Shown here: positions 19,130 through 29,425 of the stretch, one piece after another
Position numbering within the stretch: the first letter of the stretch is position 1
Layout: every line of letters starts with the position of its first letter
Assembly: GCA_905221605.1 (NCBI GenBank)
Contig: CAJNDS010001224.1
Span: 527,001-591,000 of the forward strand
DNA: 64,000 bases
DNA from: Symbiodinium natans
Taxonomy: Eukaryota > Sar > Dinophyceae > Suessiales > Symbiodiniaceae
Reading direction: 5' to 3'
Notes under the pieces: generated by a model
The model's database searches: none
Seen by the model: only the letters and a program-made list of their open reading frames with translations
Told to the model about the DNA's origin: nothing
Program-made: the position numbers and the translations under genes

Positions 19130-19262
19130 GGTTTGCTCTTCCAGGGCCTTTCTCTTGCCACGAGAATCAGTGGCGCTGTGGAGTTTGGCTCCTTCGGCCC
19201 TTTGATCCTAGCTAGCAGCCAGTCAACGAAGCGAGACGGGACGATTCTGTCTGATTGTCATA
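19130..19262 (-). other. Probable exon (FVDWLLARIKGP..)
   Basis: The minus frame is open across the island: SDRIVPSRFVDWLLARIKGP.. LILVARERPWKS. FVDW with a basic helix recalls the N-terminal region of uronate reductases, but the order relative to the 18530 exon is only roughly right. Confidence 0.35.
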
Positions 19263-19299
19263 CAGCCCAAGTGGCTAAAGGTTTAGGGTTTAGGGTTTA

Positions 19300-19776
19300 G
19301 GGATTAGGGATTAGGGCTTCTGCCTTTTACAGCAATTTTAGCGCCACAAGGCTTCCATCGCCCCATTCACTTGCCCTTCACAAGCACCCTCTGCGATGCC
19401 AGGTGTATGGCCTGGAAGCAGTGTCTACCTCGAAGCAGCCCTCAGTACCAGCTTAGCATGCCGAGCAAGGTTGGTGGGGTGCAAGCGGCAGAACCCCTAA
19501 ACCCTAAACCCGAAAACCCGAAACCCGAAAACCCGAAACCCTAAACCCGAAACCCTAAACACTAAACCCTAAACCCTAAACCCTAAACCGAACCGTATGT
19601 GGTACCCAGCACCACTACTTACTTCGGGGCATGGTTTTGAATCTTGACATCCTGGCCGGCCAGCCACTGCTGCATGTCAACTCCACAACGCCACAGTACC
19701 AGAGCGCGACAACGCAACTCAAATATGCAAGGAACGGCATATCCCCCACCTCAAAACCTTCAACTTTATAGGCTGT
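19300..19776. other. Islands flanking a variant array
   Basis: Plus frames are open at 19340-19497 and 19632-19767 (MVLNLDILAGQPLLHVNSTT..), and minus frames are open as well. Between them is a CCCTAAA/CCCGAAA array at 19498-19590. Confidence 0.3.
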
Positions 19777-19886
19777 TAGTTGGGATGTTCCCCCTTATAC
19801 TAACCGTCCTTTTGAGGGAATACAGTAGGGGGGGGGGGTACTAGAACCCCTATTCAGGACTGTTAGTATAAGGGGGAACATCCCAT
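19777..19886. mobile_element. F1 inverted-repeat element
   Basis: ttgggatgttcccccttata at the left and ataagggggaacatcccat at the right: near-perfect arms with a G-rich centre. Confidence 0.88.
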
Positions 19887-19947
19887 GTGAAACCTGAAAA
19901 TCGCCCTCCTTGCAAGGGTTGCACAAGTTCGCACAATATCAAAGGCC

Positions 19948-20036
19948 CCCGGCATACAGAAACTCTGCTAGGTCAAGAATAGAGCCTGAGTCGCAGGCTC
20001 CGCTGACAGCTTCAAAGCTGGGGAAGAGCCAGGGCT
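19948..20036 (-). other. Probable exon
   Basis: The minus frame reads WLFPSFEAVSGACDSGSILD.. AEFLYAGG and is followed by a possible GCC donor or a TGA. Unrecognised. Confidence 0.35.
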
Positions 20037-20210
20037 TAGGGTTTAGGGTTTAGGGTTTAGGGTTCAGGGTTCAGGGTTCAGGGTTTAGGGCTATTAAGAG
20101 CCCTTAATCAAGACATATCTTGGAGTCTGTAGTAGGGGTCCTTCTTCTGAGTTGAGGTAATTCCTCGATTAAGAAGTCTGGGGCTCTCCGGGTGTTGAAC
20201 CAAAAAGCTT

Positions 20211-20298
20211 GGGATGCTCCACCGCATTCTGGTACCCCCTATTATAATTAATCCCTATGACAAATGAAGGACGGTTAATATAAGGGCGAACATTCCAC
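20211..20298. mobile_element. Degenerate F1 element
   Basis: tgggatgctcc at the left and ggcgaacattccac at the right, with inner aaggacggttaatataag. Older or more decayed than the 19777 copy. Confidence 0.55.
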
Positions 20299-20419
20299 CC
20301 AAACAAGCTCAACACTCTGAAAGGGCCTACCCTAAACCCTAAACCCTAAGATTTTGTTCGAAACCCTGAACCCTGAACCTGCGGCGTGCAAGGGAGCCCA
20401 CTACCCCTTTACGCACACC

Positions 20420-20540
20420 CCCCCCCAAAAAAAAAAAAAAACATAAAAGATTGTATTCCCTATTTGATTCTTAGAAGAAAGAACATTTATATTTTTTGAG
20501 GGGGTTCTTAAGCAAATGACAGTTTACGAAACTACGGGCC
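20420..20540. mobile_element. F3 element, left arm eroded into poly-C/poly-A
   Basis: Right end ttttgagggggttcttaagcaa is intact. The left end is reduced to C9 A15. Confidence 0.6.
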
Positions 20541-20599
20541 CCTAATATAGTCCCGCAATAGTAGGAATCTTAGGGGTCATTGTGGAGTTTAGGGTTTTG

Positions 20600-20770
20600 G
20601 GTTTCTTCTTCTTAGTCTTCTTCTTATTATTCTTATTATTCTTCTTCTGCTTCTTCTTCATCTCGTTGTTAGACCTTACCTTTTCACCTCTATGATTCCC
20701 TTGGCCTTCTTCTTCTTCTTCTCGTTGTTGAACCTTTCCTTTTCGCCTCTATGATTCCATTGGCCGAACG
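20600..20770. repeat. CTT-rich tract with a 47-base direct repeat
   Basis: ctcgttgttagaccttacct..tatgattcccttggcc (20661-20708) is repeated at 20723-20765 with few changes. Confidence 0.8.
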
Positions 20771-20997
20771 TTTTTCATAATAGGGCTATAAGTTTAGTGA
20801 CCGTACTCATAACCCTACTCCCTACTTGCAACTGCCCATGGGCCTCCAAGTATATAGACAAAGGAACATTCGGCAAAGCAGAACGCAAGGATGCACAAAT
20901 CTTTATATAAACCCTAAACCCTAAACCCTAACGGTAGGCATGTAACATTCTGGGACCAAGCAGACTGCCACCCTAAAACCTAACCCGAAACCCCGGC

Positions 20998-21058
20998 CCC
21001 CGCCTGGCCACGTGCATTGGTAGCACTCGAAAGGGGCCGGGCGGCAGAGCTCTACCGG
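20998..21058 (-). other. Probable exon
   Basis: The minus frame reads VELCRPAPFECYQCTWPGGG, Cys-rich, between telomere variant tracts. No family recognised. Confidence 0.35.
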
Positions 21059-21142
21059 TTAGGGTTTAGGGTTTAGGGATTAGGGATTAGGGATTAGGGT
21101 TTAGGGTTCAGGGTTCAGGGTACCTATGACCCTGAGCTTCCT

Positions 21143-21306
21143 ACACTTGGAGGTGCATGGTACTTAGAAACCCAATTATACCTGGACTACAAACCCAGTT
21201 AGAACCCGATTGGGGGTACTTAATGCTTATAAGTGGGTTCTGATAATTTGGTTACCCTAAACCCTAAACCCTAAATCCTAAACCCTAAACCCTAAACCTC
21301 CAAGCA
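21143..21306. mobile_element. F2 element interrupted by a telomere array
   Basis: The left half is complete (acttggaggtgcatggtac..). In the right half, six CCCTAAA units (21254-21298) replace the bases between ataatttggtta and cctccaagca, which in intact copies read gtagtatcatgaa. Confidence 0.85.
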
Positions 21307-21524
21307 GGGCTGAGGGTTTCGACTCTCAGACGTGCACAAGCAGGAAAGGGTCTGGGGTTGAGGGTTTAGGGTAAAGAGTCCAATACCCCCCTGATTCAGG
21401 GCATAGCAATAAAGCTTGCTTCTTCAGAAATTAACAAGGTCCCCTACATACTTTAAGGTACGGGTCTATTCCGTAGGGTTTAAGGGTTTAGGGTATAGGG
21501 TTTAGGGTTTAGGGTCTCTCTCTC

Positions 21525-21582
21525 TGGGAAGTTTGGCTGAGAAGCGGGCGGCCGTTGTGTTCAATCCCAGCCTGGCCATGGC
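21525..21582 (-). other. Possible start exon
   Basis: The minus frame starts ATG at 21582 and reads MARLGLNTTAARFSAKLPRE, amphipathic and basic, which could be a targeting leader. It lies next to a CT repeat and telomere units. Confidence 0.3.
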
Positions 21583-21699
21583 AAGCCTAAAGGAAATAAC
21601 CCGAGAGCCCCAAGGTGTAGGGTTTAGGGTTTAGGGTTTAGGGTTTACGGCCCCCAAAACCAACCCCCCAATCAAGGAACATACCGTAAGCGATATTCC

Positions 21700-21826
21700 T
21701 TACAGTAAACTTCAGAAAGTTGGAACATGGTTTAAGGATCATTAGAGCCGGGATCCCCTTTAATATACCTTTTGGGTTTAGGGTTTGGGGATAAGGATGT
21801 TCCAACCTTTTTGGGGTTTACTGTAG
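21700..21826. mobile_element. F10 element carrying a telomere insertion
   Basis: cagtaaacttcagaaagttgg at the left pairs with tccaacctttttggggtttactg at the right. Compared with the copy at 63409-63519 it carries extra tttaggg-type bases after ttttggg (21771-21790). Confidence 0.8.
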
Positions 21827-21999
21827 TCTGATTGAAGGTATCTTTCCCCATAACCTCTTGATGAAGCAAACTACCTTACACTATGTAATTAGGGCTCCCT
21901 CACTGCTGGAATATTCCTCAACCCCCCCCCCCCCTTTCTTGCAGTCTTTTGTTAAATGGGGACCTACTCATTTAGATCCCCTTTTTACTACCTAAGAAC

Positions 22000-22600
22000 C
22001 CCCCAACAAAGGTCCTACCCTTATGCGAAAGAAACTTTAAAAAAACAAGGACTGTGGAGTTCTTGAGAAAAACAGTAGTCACAAAGGGAAATTCTATCAT
22101 CGAGGTTTGGCCCCTGACACCCTCTCGACACAAAACACCTAGAAATGACCCCCGGCCGCCCTCTTAAACCCAGCCATAGAGAAAAAATGGAGAAAAAATA
22201 GGAAAAATCCAAAGGGCGCTGTTTGGGGTTTAGGGAAGAGGAAGGACGGGCGGGGTTTCTGGAAGGTAGACGTCGACTCTGGGGCCGGGGGGGGGGGGGG
22301 GGCCAGACGCCTCGAAGGGCTTGAGGGGCGTGTCGGGTTTAGGGTTTAGGGTTTAAGTTTTGGGTTCAGGGCTTGGGGTTTAGGGTTTAGGGTTCAGGGC
22401 TTGGGGTTTAGGATTTAGGGCTTGGGGTTTAGGTCTTAGGGTGTCTGCGGAGGGGGCTCCCTTACTATACCGACCTCTCATCGACTTATCGCCCAGATCT
22501 CATGCTTACCCGAACTTAGAGCCCATAGAGGGTTTAGGGTTTAGAGCTCTGCCAGCTCTAAACCCTAAACCCTAAACCCTATGGCTAGGGGGCCCGGGCC
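22000..22600. other. Unassigned interval with variant telomere tracts
   Basis: Both strands open at 22021-22212, poly-G 22287-22301, TTTAGGG and TTTGGGG/TTCAGGG variants at 22335-22440. A minus frame at 22330-22230 (DTPLKPFEASGP..) may be an exon split by the G tract. Confidence 0.35.
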
Positions 22601-22604
22601 TGAA

Positions 22605-22678
22605 ATTTTGGGGCTGCCGCGAAAGCTTAGGACCATTGGCCTCCGTCAAGCCCAGGCCAATGTAGGCGAGGTTCGGCC
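22605..22678 (-). other. Probable exon
   Basis: The minus frame reads PNLAYIGLGLTEANGPKLSR.., GC-rich third positions, flanked by telomere units on both sides. Confidence 0.38.
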
Positions 22679-22711
22679 TGGGATTAGGGTTTAGGGTTTG
22701 GGGTTTAAGGT

Positions 22712-22950
22712 TTGGCTCTCTCTCTCTCTCTCTCTTGTTCTTGTTAGTAACCTTTGCTCGAACTTTCCCTTTTTCTTCGTCTCCGTCTTCGTTTTCTTAT
22801 TGGCCTTGGGGTCTTAAACGTTCGTCGCTCTCCCCTCCTCCCGCTCTTCTCAGAAGGCTCGAGCACTTTGGGACAAACTGCCCCTCTTCCATCTCTTTCT
22901 CTCTCTCTCCCTCGGTCTCGCTCTCTGTCTCTCTCTCCCTCTCCTCCCTA
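22712..22950. repeat. CT-rich microsatellite
   Basis: (CT)n at 22714-22735 and again at 22890-22945. The overlapping Arg/Glu or Ser/Leu frames are artefacts. Confidence 0.85.
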
Positions 22951-23189
22951 AACCTAAAACGTGCAAGTTGCTCAAACGTACGAAATCCAACAGCCCAAAA
23001 GCCTGGGACCTGGGCCCCGAAACCCTGAAGTTCAGAAGCCAAGCAGAAATACGCAAAGCAGTAAAACGTGGGCCAGCAATATTCTGATTATTCTTATGGT
23101 TGTTTTACTTGTGTATTGTCATCTGATGGTTCTGACGTGTTGGTAATTCTTGTGTCCTGACATTTGTTATGTCTGCTTACACTAGAACA

Positions 23190-23323
23190 AGTCAGGCCAC
23201 CCTGATGTCTACCTGCATCTTCCCCAAGCCCTACCATCCCAGCGGGTAAACGGTGGGGCTCTCAAAATGCTGGCGAAGAAACCTCCAAACCCCAAACTCT
23301 TTTGGTTCAACCACAAGACGAAG
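23190..23323 (+). other. Possible plus-strand exon
   Basis: An uninterrupted plus frame reads SGHPDVYLHLPQALPSQRVN.. KPPNPKLFWFNHKTKT up to the first telomere unit. Unrecognised; opposite in strand to the neighbouring candidates. Confidence 0.35.
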
Positions 23324-23387
23324 ACCCTAAACCCTAGACCCTATCAAATGTGCAAAAACCAACCTTGCAACTCCCAACAGGCCCTGT

Positions 23388-23496
23388 GACTACTATTTGC
23401 TTCAGAGCCCCAAAAGAATGTTATATATAATATTCCCGATATTACCCTTCATAAGGAAGAATCTGTTTTTGTTCGGGTTTCTTAAGCAATGAGTAG
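23388..23496. mobile_element. F3 inverted-repeat element
   Basis: gactactatttgcttcagagcc at the left pairs with ggtttcttaagcaatgagtag at the right, with cccttcataaggaag at the centre. It abuts the minus-strand exon candidate 23577-23502. Confidence 0.8.
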
Positions 23497-23501
23497 GTGA
23501 A

Positions 23502-23577
23502 GTTCGAGGCGGGTCGCAGCTTCCCGGGCAGCTGCATGAACGCTTTGCGGCCCTCGGGCCTGGTCCAGAGGCGCGGT
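23502..23577 (-). other. Probable exon beside an F3 element
   Basis: The minus frame reads RLWTRPEGRKAFMQLPGKLR.. ASNF with psbF-like codon use. If the F3 element is removed, the frame can continue at 23387 (TGPVGSCK..) to a stop. Confidence 0.42.
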
Positions 23578-23599
23578 GGGGTTTAGGATCTAGGGTTTG

Positions 23600-23960
23600 G
23601 GGTTTTTGTTTTGCGCTTAAGGCTTAAGCTTTGGGGTTTTTGTGGCTTGGGGTCAGAACCCTCCCCAAAGCAGCTAGGCAGACTATTGCCAAGTGCAACC
23701 CTGTATTCCACCTCGCCCCACCTTTCAACCCGGCACCCATGTTGCATGCCAGCAAGTCATGACAAGAGTCTTGAACCCCGAAATATTCAACGCGAGATCC
23801 TTCTGAACACCTGCAAAGCATCAGCACTTTTTGCGCAAGCAGTTCTAGATAGTTCAAGACTTGACCCAGGTTGTGGGCAGGTTTGGGGTGTGCAAGGTTT
23901 TGCAGCATCAGGGGTTGTCGCTCACAACACGGACCGCGTCAGGCACGTCTCCAGGGGCAT
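23600..23960. other. Island open on both strands
   Basis: A plus frame of about 110 codons (23640-23960) ends at an F2 element and could resume at 24104-24160 (RSTPVDLSELPNNIVASRPH). A minus frame of 95 codons is equally open. Unresolved. Confidence 0.35.
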
Positions 23961-23961
23961 A

Positions 23962-24104
23962 CTTGGAGGTTCATGGTAGTTAATAACCAATTATAACTGT
24001 ACTTATAACCCACTGATAAGCCCCTTACGTGCCCTAATATGGTTATAAGTAGACTCAATATGTACAGTTATAACTGGTTAGTAGTATCATGAACCTCCGA
24101 GTAA
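23962..24104. mobile_element. F2 inverted-repeat element, well preserved
   Basis: tacttggaggttcatggtag and tagtatcatgaacctccgagta pair across 143 bases. Inner aactgtacttataaccca / gtacagttataac also pair. A useful reference copy for F2. Confidence 0.9.
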
Positions 24105-24242
24105 GGTCTACACCGGTCGACCTTTCAGAGCTCCCAAACAACATCGTGGCAAGCAGACCTCACCCTAAACCCTAAACCCTAAATCCTAAACCCTGAGGAC
24201 TACACCTACATAGAAAGAACTTGGGCCTGCCAGCCACTGTAT

Positions 24243-24440
24243 ACTACTTTTTGCCTACGAGCCCCCAAACATTTACTAGCAGATAAGAACCCCATCTTTC
24301 CCTTGTCAGGAAGGTTTGACTTTTTTGTGGTTCCCAAGCGAAAAGTAGCATTCGCAAGTTTCACATATATATATATATACACCTTACAAGGAAGACAGAA
24401 TGCCTTTTTTTGTGTTTCTTAAGCAAAGATAGTAGTATGT
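24243..24440. mobile_element. Two adjoining F3 elements
   Basis: First copy 24243-24350 (actactttttgcctacgagccc / gtggttcccaagcgaaaagtag). The second, 24360-24440, keeps only the right end ttttgtgtttcttaagcaaa after an (AT)n run. Confidence 0.65.
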
Positions 24441-24557
24441 ATACTCCCCTTAGAACCTTAATCAAAAATATCAATTTTAAAATCCTCTTAGGTTTTATAC
24501 AAGCAAAAATTAAAAGAAATCCCAAGGGGAATATCGTAGTATAGGTTCAGCATTCGC

Positions 24558-24632
24558 AGGGTTCGTAAACCCCGGCCTCCCCAGGGAACCGCAGGCTGCC
24601 ACGGGCAGCAGCGAGGTCAAGACTCGACCATC
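24558..24632 (-). other. Probable exon
   Basis: The minus frame after an AG acceptor reads DGRVLTSLLPVAACGSLGRP GFTN, GC3-rich. It may belong with the start exon at 26036. Confidence 0.38.
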
Positions 24633-24649
24633 CTCTTGTTTAGGATTCA

Positions 24650-24890
24650 GGGTTTGATTAGGGTTTAGGGTTTAGGGTTTAGGGTTTAGGATTTAGGGTT
24701 TAGGGTTTAGGGTTAGAATCTTTGGTTTCGGTTTTATTGGGTTTATTGGGTGTAGGGTTGAGGGTTTTAGGATTCTTGGGTTTGGGTTTATACCATGATT
24801 CAGGGTTTATTGGGTTAAGGGTTCATTGGGTTTCGGGTTAATTGGGTTTAGGGTTCATTGGGTTTAGGGTTTCATTGGGTGACCGGGACC
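24650..24890. repeat. TTTAGGG array decaying into TTATTGGG variants
   Basis: About eight clean heptamers (24655-24712), then units of ttattgggttt and ttcattgggttt to 24880. Confidence 0.85.
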
Positions 24891-24910
24891 GCCCAGGGTG
24901 CCATGCGGCC

Positions 24911-25111
24911 GGTGGGGGGTGGGGGTGGGGGTGGGGGGGGGGGGTGGGGTGGGTGGGGGGGGGGGTGGGGGGGGTGGGTGGGGGGGGGGGGTGGGGGGGG
25001 TGGGGGGCGGTGGGGGGCGGTGGGGGGGCGGGTGGGGGGCGGGGTGGGGGTGGGGGGTTGGGTGCGGGGGTGGGAGGGGGGGTGGGGGTGGGGGGGGGGT
25101 GGCGGGGGGGT

Positions 25112-25149
<38 letters not shown>

Positions 25150-25212
25150 GGGGGGGTGTGGGGGGGGTGGGGGTGGGTGGGGGGGGGTGGGTGGCGGGGG
25201 GTGGGGGGGGGC
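24911..25212. repeat. 300-base G tract
   Basis: Almost pure G broken by single T (GGGGGT) and a few C. The long glycine, proline and tryptophan frames across it are artefacts. It can form G-quadruplexes; its length is probably uncertain in the assembly. Confidence 0.92.
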
Positions 25213-25414
25213 TGAGTTTGTGCGCTTCTGTGGGGTTGGCCTGGGGTTTCGGGTAAAACTCGGGTTCTGTCCTCGCAGGGCTTAAGTAGGGTTTCGTGTC
25301 TTGACGGCACGAGCACCAGCAGTCAAGGTTGTCTGTGCGAAGGTCCGCCAATGACGTCTTGCCTTGACGAACCGCAACCTGTCCGGCCGCATGAGTGATA
25401 CATGCGGTCTGCAC
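25213..25414 (-). other. Possible exon next to the G tract
   Basis: A minus frame from ATG 25414 reads MQTACITHAAGQVAVRQGKT.. to about 25213 before entering the G tract. Natural composition, unrecognised. Confidence 0.35.
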
Positions 25415-25591
25415 AAAGAAAACCCCAAAGAGCCCAATTCCCCTTAACTAAGGAATACACCTTCAATCAAGGTACCCAAGCCACTGCCGCATTTTCAGGT
25501 TTTAACAGGACACAGTTCATAGAGCTTTCTTGGAACATGAGCTTTACAAAGAGGCCCTAAGCTTAAAGTTTAAAGCTTAAACCTTAGTGTC

Positions 25592-25695
25592 TTGGCAGCC
25601 CAGTAACCCTGTTATACTAAGGGTCCTTTTGGGTAGGTTACCTTACAAGGGAAGCTCGAACCGAAAACGATAAAAGGGCACCTCTGGGCTACCAA
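25592..25695. mobile_element. F5 inverted-repeat element
   Basis: cagcccagtaaccctgttata at the left and gggcacctctgggctaccaac at the right. Confidence 0.75.
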
Positions 25696-25970
25696 CACGT
25701 GTATTTCATCATTGAGCAGGTCTCGGAAACCCTTTTGCCTAAACCCTTAACCCTGAACCCCCTGAACCCTAAACCCCTTATCAGAAACTAAAACTGTCTA
25801 TATTAGTCTCAAACTCAAACAAAACAAGAAACCAAACACAAAACCTTTTGTAAAAACGAAAAAGATTTCAAAACATGCATACTAACTCATGTTTAAACCC
25901 TAACCCTTTTACCCGGACCCGGAAGCCTAAACCCTAAACCCTAAACCACGAAAACCCGTAACTCACTGGC

Positions 25971-26036
25971 TGGTGCGGCCGAGTCCTGCAGCACGGTGTC
26001 CACCTCGAAAGTCCTCTCGGGTCGGCGCTTCGCCAT
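25971..26036 (-). CDS. Probable N-terminal exon
   Basis: ATG at 26036, then 22 codons (MAKRRPERTFEVDTVLQDSA AP) ending at a GCC donor in phase 0. Charged, soluble-looking start. Codon use resembles psbF. It may begin the gene whose later exons lie at 17-25 kb. Confidence 0.45.
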
Positions 26037-26039
26037 GTA

Positions 26040-26218
26040 CCTGGCACGCAGGATTTATAGGGTTTGGTACATTCTGGTGGTTTAGGGTGTATTCGGGCTT
26101 AGGGTTATAATGCTTGGTACACCCTGGCGGTTTAGGGTTGATTCGGGTTTAGGGTGATAGTCCTTGGTGCACCCTGGCGGTTTGGGGTTTAGGGTTCTAG
26201 TCCTTCTTATACTAGCAG
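26040..26218. repeat. 53-base tandem repeat built on telomere variants
   Basis: Three copies of ggtacaccctggcggtttag..gattcgggtttagggt..gtcctt. Confidence 0.85.
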
Positions 26219-26293
26219 CCCTTCATAGGGAAAAAATAGTGCCCCTCATTATCATCCCTATTAAGGACGGTTAGTATAGAGGGAACATCCCGA
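26203..26293. mobile_element. F1 element lacking its outer left end
   Basis: ccttcttatactagcagccc at the left and ggttagtatagagggaacatccc at the right. The outer gggatgtt of the left arm is lost at the tandem-repeat boundary. Confidence 0.7.
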
Positions 26294-26511
26294 AAAAACC
26301 TTAAGCGATACAGCGATACTAAGGATCCCTGTGCAGTTTAAGGTATATCTCTATGTTAAGGGGTATTGGGCTCGCTGGGGTCTTCTTATGTCCATGGGGA
26401 AGTAATCCTTTTGACTTAGTAAAATCTATATACTTAGTACCGTATAATAATCCCCATAGCCCAACGGCTTCCCAGCAGCCACCCTAAACACGCTTAACCC
26501 TAAACCCTGAA

Positions 26512-26695
26512 CTACTATATGCTTGATACCCCCCCCCCCCCACACACAAAAAGAAAGGAGACAGTCATCCCTCTACTGACCTTATCAGGAAGATTATCTC
26601 TTTATTATTGTTACTATTGTCACTATTATTCTTCATTGTCATTATGTGTTTGCTTTCATGTTGTTTCTTGGGGGGATTCTGAAGCAATTAGTAGT
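26512..26695. mobile_element. F3 element with expanded centre
   Basis: ctactatatgcttgatacccc at the left and ggggggattctgaagcaattag at the right, enclosing a C14 run and tta/ttg triplets. Confidence 0.7.
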
Positions 26696-26968
26696 AAACC
26701 CACTTTTCAACGCAAAACCCTCAAAGGTCCGGAAGTCTAGGCCCATGGCTCAGGAAACGCCGTTCCGCGCGTTTGGGCCTCGGACCAGGTGTGGCTTGGC
26801 CCAAAGCCCGAAATCAGGGCTGCCGGGGTTTAGGGTTTAGGGCTAGGGTTTAGGACCCTACAGGCCCTAAACCATGAACCTCTAGAAGTCGGGTGGAGAG
26901 GTCTTCAGGGTTCCGTGGCCTGAGGGTAGGCTTGTCAGGAGGAAACCTTGAAGGGCTTTGCTCAGGAC

Positions 26969-27070
26969 CTAGGTCTTCATGCTGAATTTTGGGAAGCCAT
27001 TTGAACCCTTAACCTCCCATGTGCCTTGTCCGTAGGGTTGCAAGCCACAATGGTCAAGATGGGCAGGCCA
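26969..27070 (-). CDS. Probable C-terminal exon
   Basis: The minus frame reads WPAHLDHCGLQPYGQGTWEV.. KFSMKT and stops at TAG 26969-26971. Natural composition; ends a gene whose earlier exons may be at 27133-29543. Family unknown. Confidence 0.4.
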   Translation of the reverse strand, partial: WPAHLDHCGLQPYGQGTWEVKGSNGFPKFSMKT

Positions 27071-27184
27071 CCCGAAACCCTAACCCTAAACCCTAAACCC
27101 TAAACCCTAAACCCTTAAAACCGGGCTTTTGGGTTACCGAGCCTTGGGTCTTATAAGGGTTTAGGCTGCCGCACTGTGGGGATG

Positions 27185-27370
27185 CCACAGGTTCATGGCT
27201 ATCTACGAGTATAGGGATCTGAGTATGGTAACCATACTTATTAAACCCTTAGAGGGTTTAGGGTTTAGGGTTTGGGGTTTGGGGTTTGGGGTTTGGGGTT
27301 TGGGGTTTGGGGTTTGGGGTTTGGGGTTTACTTATAACCCTGCTTATAATTACCCATGAACCTGCAAGTC
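27185..27370. mobile_element. F2 element interrupted by a TTTGGGG array
   Basis: Left half caggttcatggctatctacg..; right half ttacttataaccctgctta..acccatgaacctgcaag. About ten TTTAGGG/TTTGGGG units (27252-27328) sit at the centre. Confidence 0.8.
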
Positions 27371-27529
27371 TTCATCCCAAGGTATCCCAATCAGGGCACG
27401 GAGGGGTTGGATTGAGCTCTCGATTTCCGAAAGGGACGCCTTGGATGTTTCAAGTTCACCCGAGACCCATGCCCAAAGCCGACATTGAGCTGGGCTTCTC
27501 TGCCAGCCATGTCATAAGCCCCACACCCT

Positions 27530-27604
27530 AAACCCTAAACCCTAAACCCTAAACCCTAAACCCTAAACCCTAAACCCTAAGCCCTAAACCCTAAACCCTA
27601 AACC
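27530..27604. repeat. CCCTAAA array
   Basis: Ten heptamers, one CCCTAAG. Confidence 0.9.
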
Positions 27605-27707
27605 CAACCACTCCAACCACCCGAAGCAGTAACCCGAGCCCCTCACCAGGATGATTTCGCCACCCAACTCGGAGAGGGCCGGGACCAGCCTGGTCTCTGC
27701 GGCGTGT

Positions 27708-27836
27708 CTGTTGGTTAGTAGGGAACGAGGGTTTAGGGTTTAGGGCTGAGGTACCAACATAACCCCTTAAAGGGCATGTATGGGGGGGAAAAACAGGGTA
27801 CCTCGTTCCCTCATTCCCTACTAACCAACAGTAAGA
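27708..27836. mobile_element. F11 element interrupted by a telomere tract
   Basis: ctgttggttagtagggaacgag at the left pairs with ctcattccctactaaccaacag at the right. A ggtttagggtttagggc insert lies inside the left arm. Confidence 0.88.
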
Positions 27837-28129
27837 AGTGGGTTCAGGGTTCAGGGTTTAGGGCCAACCTGGTCGGGGGTATGCCATTTTTCAAGAATCT
27901 TTACAAGGACGTTGCTTCTTTTCCCATTTGGGTTTTCTATAAGCAATAAACAGGCAGAACTCCGCAGGAAACTATAGTCTCAAGGCACTGTAGAGAACCA
28001 AAACCTCAACCCTAAACCCTAAACGGTTCCAGAAGGAGTATTCAGCCTGTTGGGCTTTGAGCAGGGGTTTCCATCGCTCAGACTCGGACAAACCAGGGAT
28101 TAGGGTTTAGGGTAACACCAAGGTTTTTT

Positions 28130-28275
28130 TTCGATGGTTCTGGGCTATCTGCTCACATATATATATATATATATTTATTATTATTATTATTTTTTTTTTT
28201 TTTTGGGGGGGGGGTCCAGGCAAAGGCTGAAGAACCGTCATCGTCGTCGTCGTCGTCATCATCATCATCCAAAGC
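28130..28275. repeat. AT, TTA, poly-T and GTC microsatellites
   Basis: (AT)10, (TTA)n, T14 G11 and (GTC)n(ATC)n in succession, within an intron between exon candidates. Confidence 0.85.
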
Positions 28276-29301
28276 AAGTGCCTGAAGAACTACTCGCCGT
28301 GCTCTGATATGACCCCTATACAAGTATAGTGTAGAACTACCAAAAGCTACCTTTTCAAATTCAGTGGGCCCCCCATTTGTTGAGTACAGCCCTTAACCCC
28401 AACTCCCAAACCCTAAACCCTAGACCCGAAACCCTAAACCCCAACACCCTAAACCCCAAAAACCTATACCCTAAATTCAATTTAGTATGGAATCTGGAGG
28501 GCTGGGAGCTTGTGCGTTAAGTACGTCAAGCGCTGAGGGTTCTCGTAGCGGGAAAACTCCGCGGAAACGTCGGAGGAAAGCATCCCTGTTGTTTACACGG
28601 TTCGAGGTTTAGGGTAGGTTGACACCCACGTCAACCCTAAGATACTGGACCCTCTGAGATGTGCTCCTGACTAAGATCCCTCAAGACTTCCTGAAGGCAA
28701 AACAAACATGGACAAGGGCCTACCTCGGTATCCTCTCGGAAGGCAATAGGGTTCAGGGGCGCCATGATCCCTCTGCAACCAGGCCTGTTCAAGTTACTAG
28801 GCTTGTAGTGCGTAAGCCCTATGTAAACCAAACTTCAGGATGATATCCTGAGGTCGTGGCATGGCCCGCAAGAAGCGACCGGTGCCTGAAGGGTTTGGGA
28901 TTCGAGGCTTGGATGTTGGGTGCTTTAAGTAGCAGAACTTCGGTTTGTATTCCCCTTGAACCATAGCTCGTGGCCGTTTCTTCTAGTCTGGGGGGGTCGC
29001 TCTCTCAAGGAGAATCAAAGGCGTACTATCGGGGGTCGGAAAGGATTACCAATAGCATTTCCTTATGGTCCCTTCATGATGATACTATACTCTAACCCCC
29101 CCCCCCCCCCCCAAAAAAAAAAAACCAAAAAAACAAAACAAAGCGGTTCTAATCATTAAACGGGCCTTCATGTTAAGCTTCACAGGCAACAGGGCGCCCC
29201 CGCCGATGCAGACCGACACCACCTTGTCGAAGAGTGCGGCATCTTCAGCCAAGGGTTCGAACCTTCGAGGGAGGCTGCTTGGAGGCTCATGGGTAGGAAC
29301 T

Positions 29302-29425
29302 ATTTTGTTGCTTAAGAACCCCCCTCCCTCCCCCCGCAAAAAAAAGAAAGAACATAATCCCTATACTACCCTTATGAGGAAGATTTTGTCTTGTTGATGG
29401 GGGGGTTCTTAAGCACTTAGTATAC
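29302..29425. mobile_element. F3 inverted-repeat element
   Basis: ctattttgttgcttaagaaccc at the left pairs with gggggttcttaagcacttag at the right. It follows a lone F2 arm at 29279. Confidence 0.85.

Noticed and set aside
22712-23056. Arg/Glu-rich coiled-coil frame on the minus strand
   Set aside because: Product of (CT)n microsatellites.
24864-25414. Long Gly-rich and Pro-rich frames (up to 180 codons)
   Set aside because: Translation of a G tract; open in all frames because G and C homopolymers contain no stops. Only the part beyond 25213 on the minus strand might be coding.
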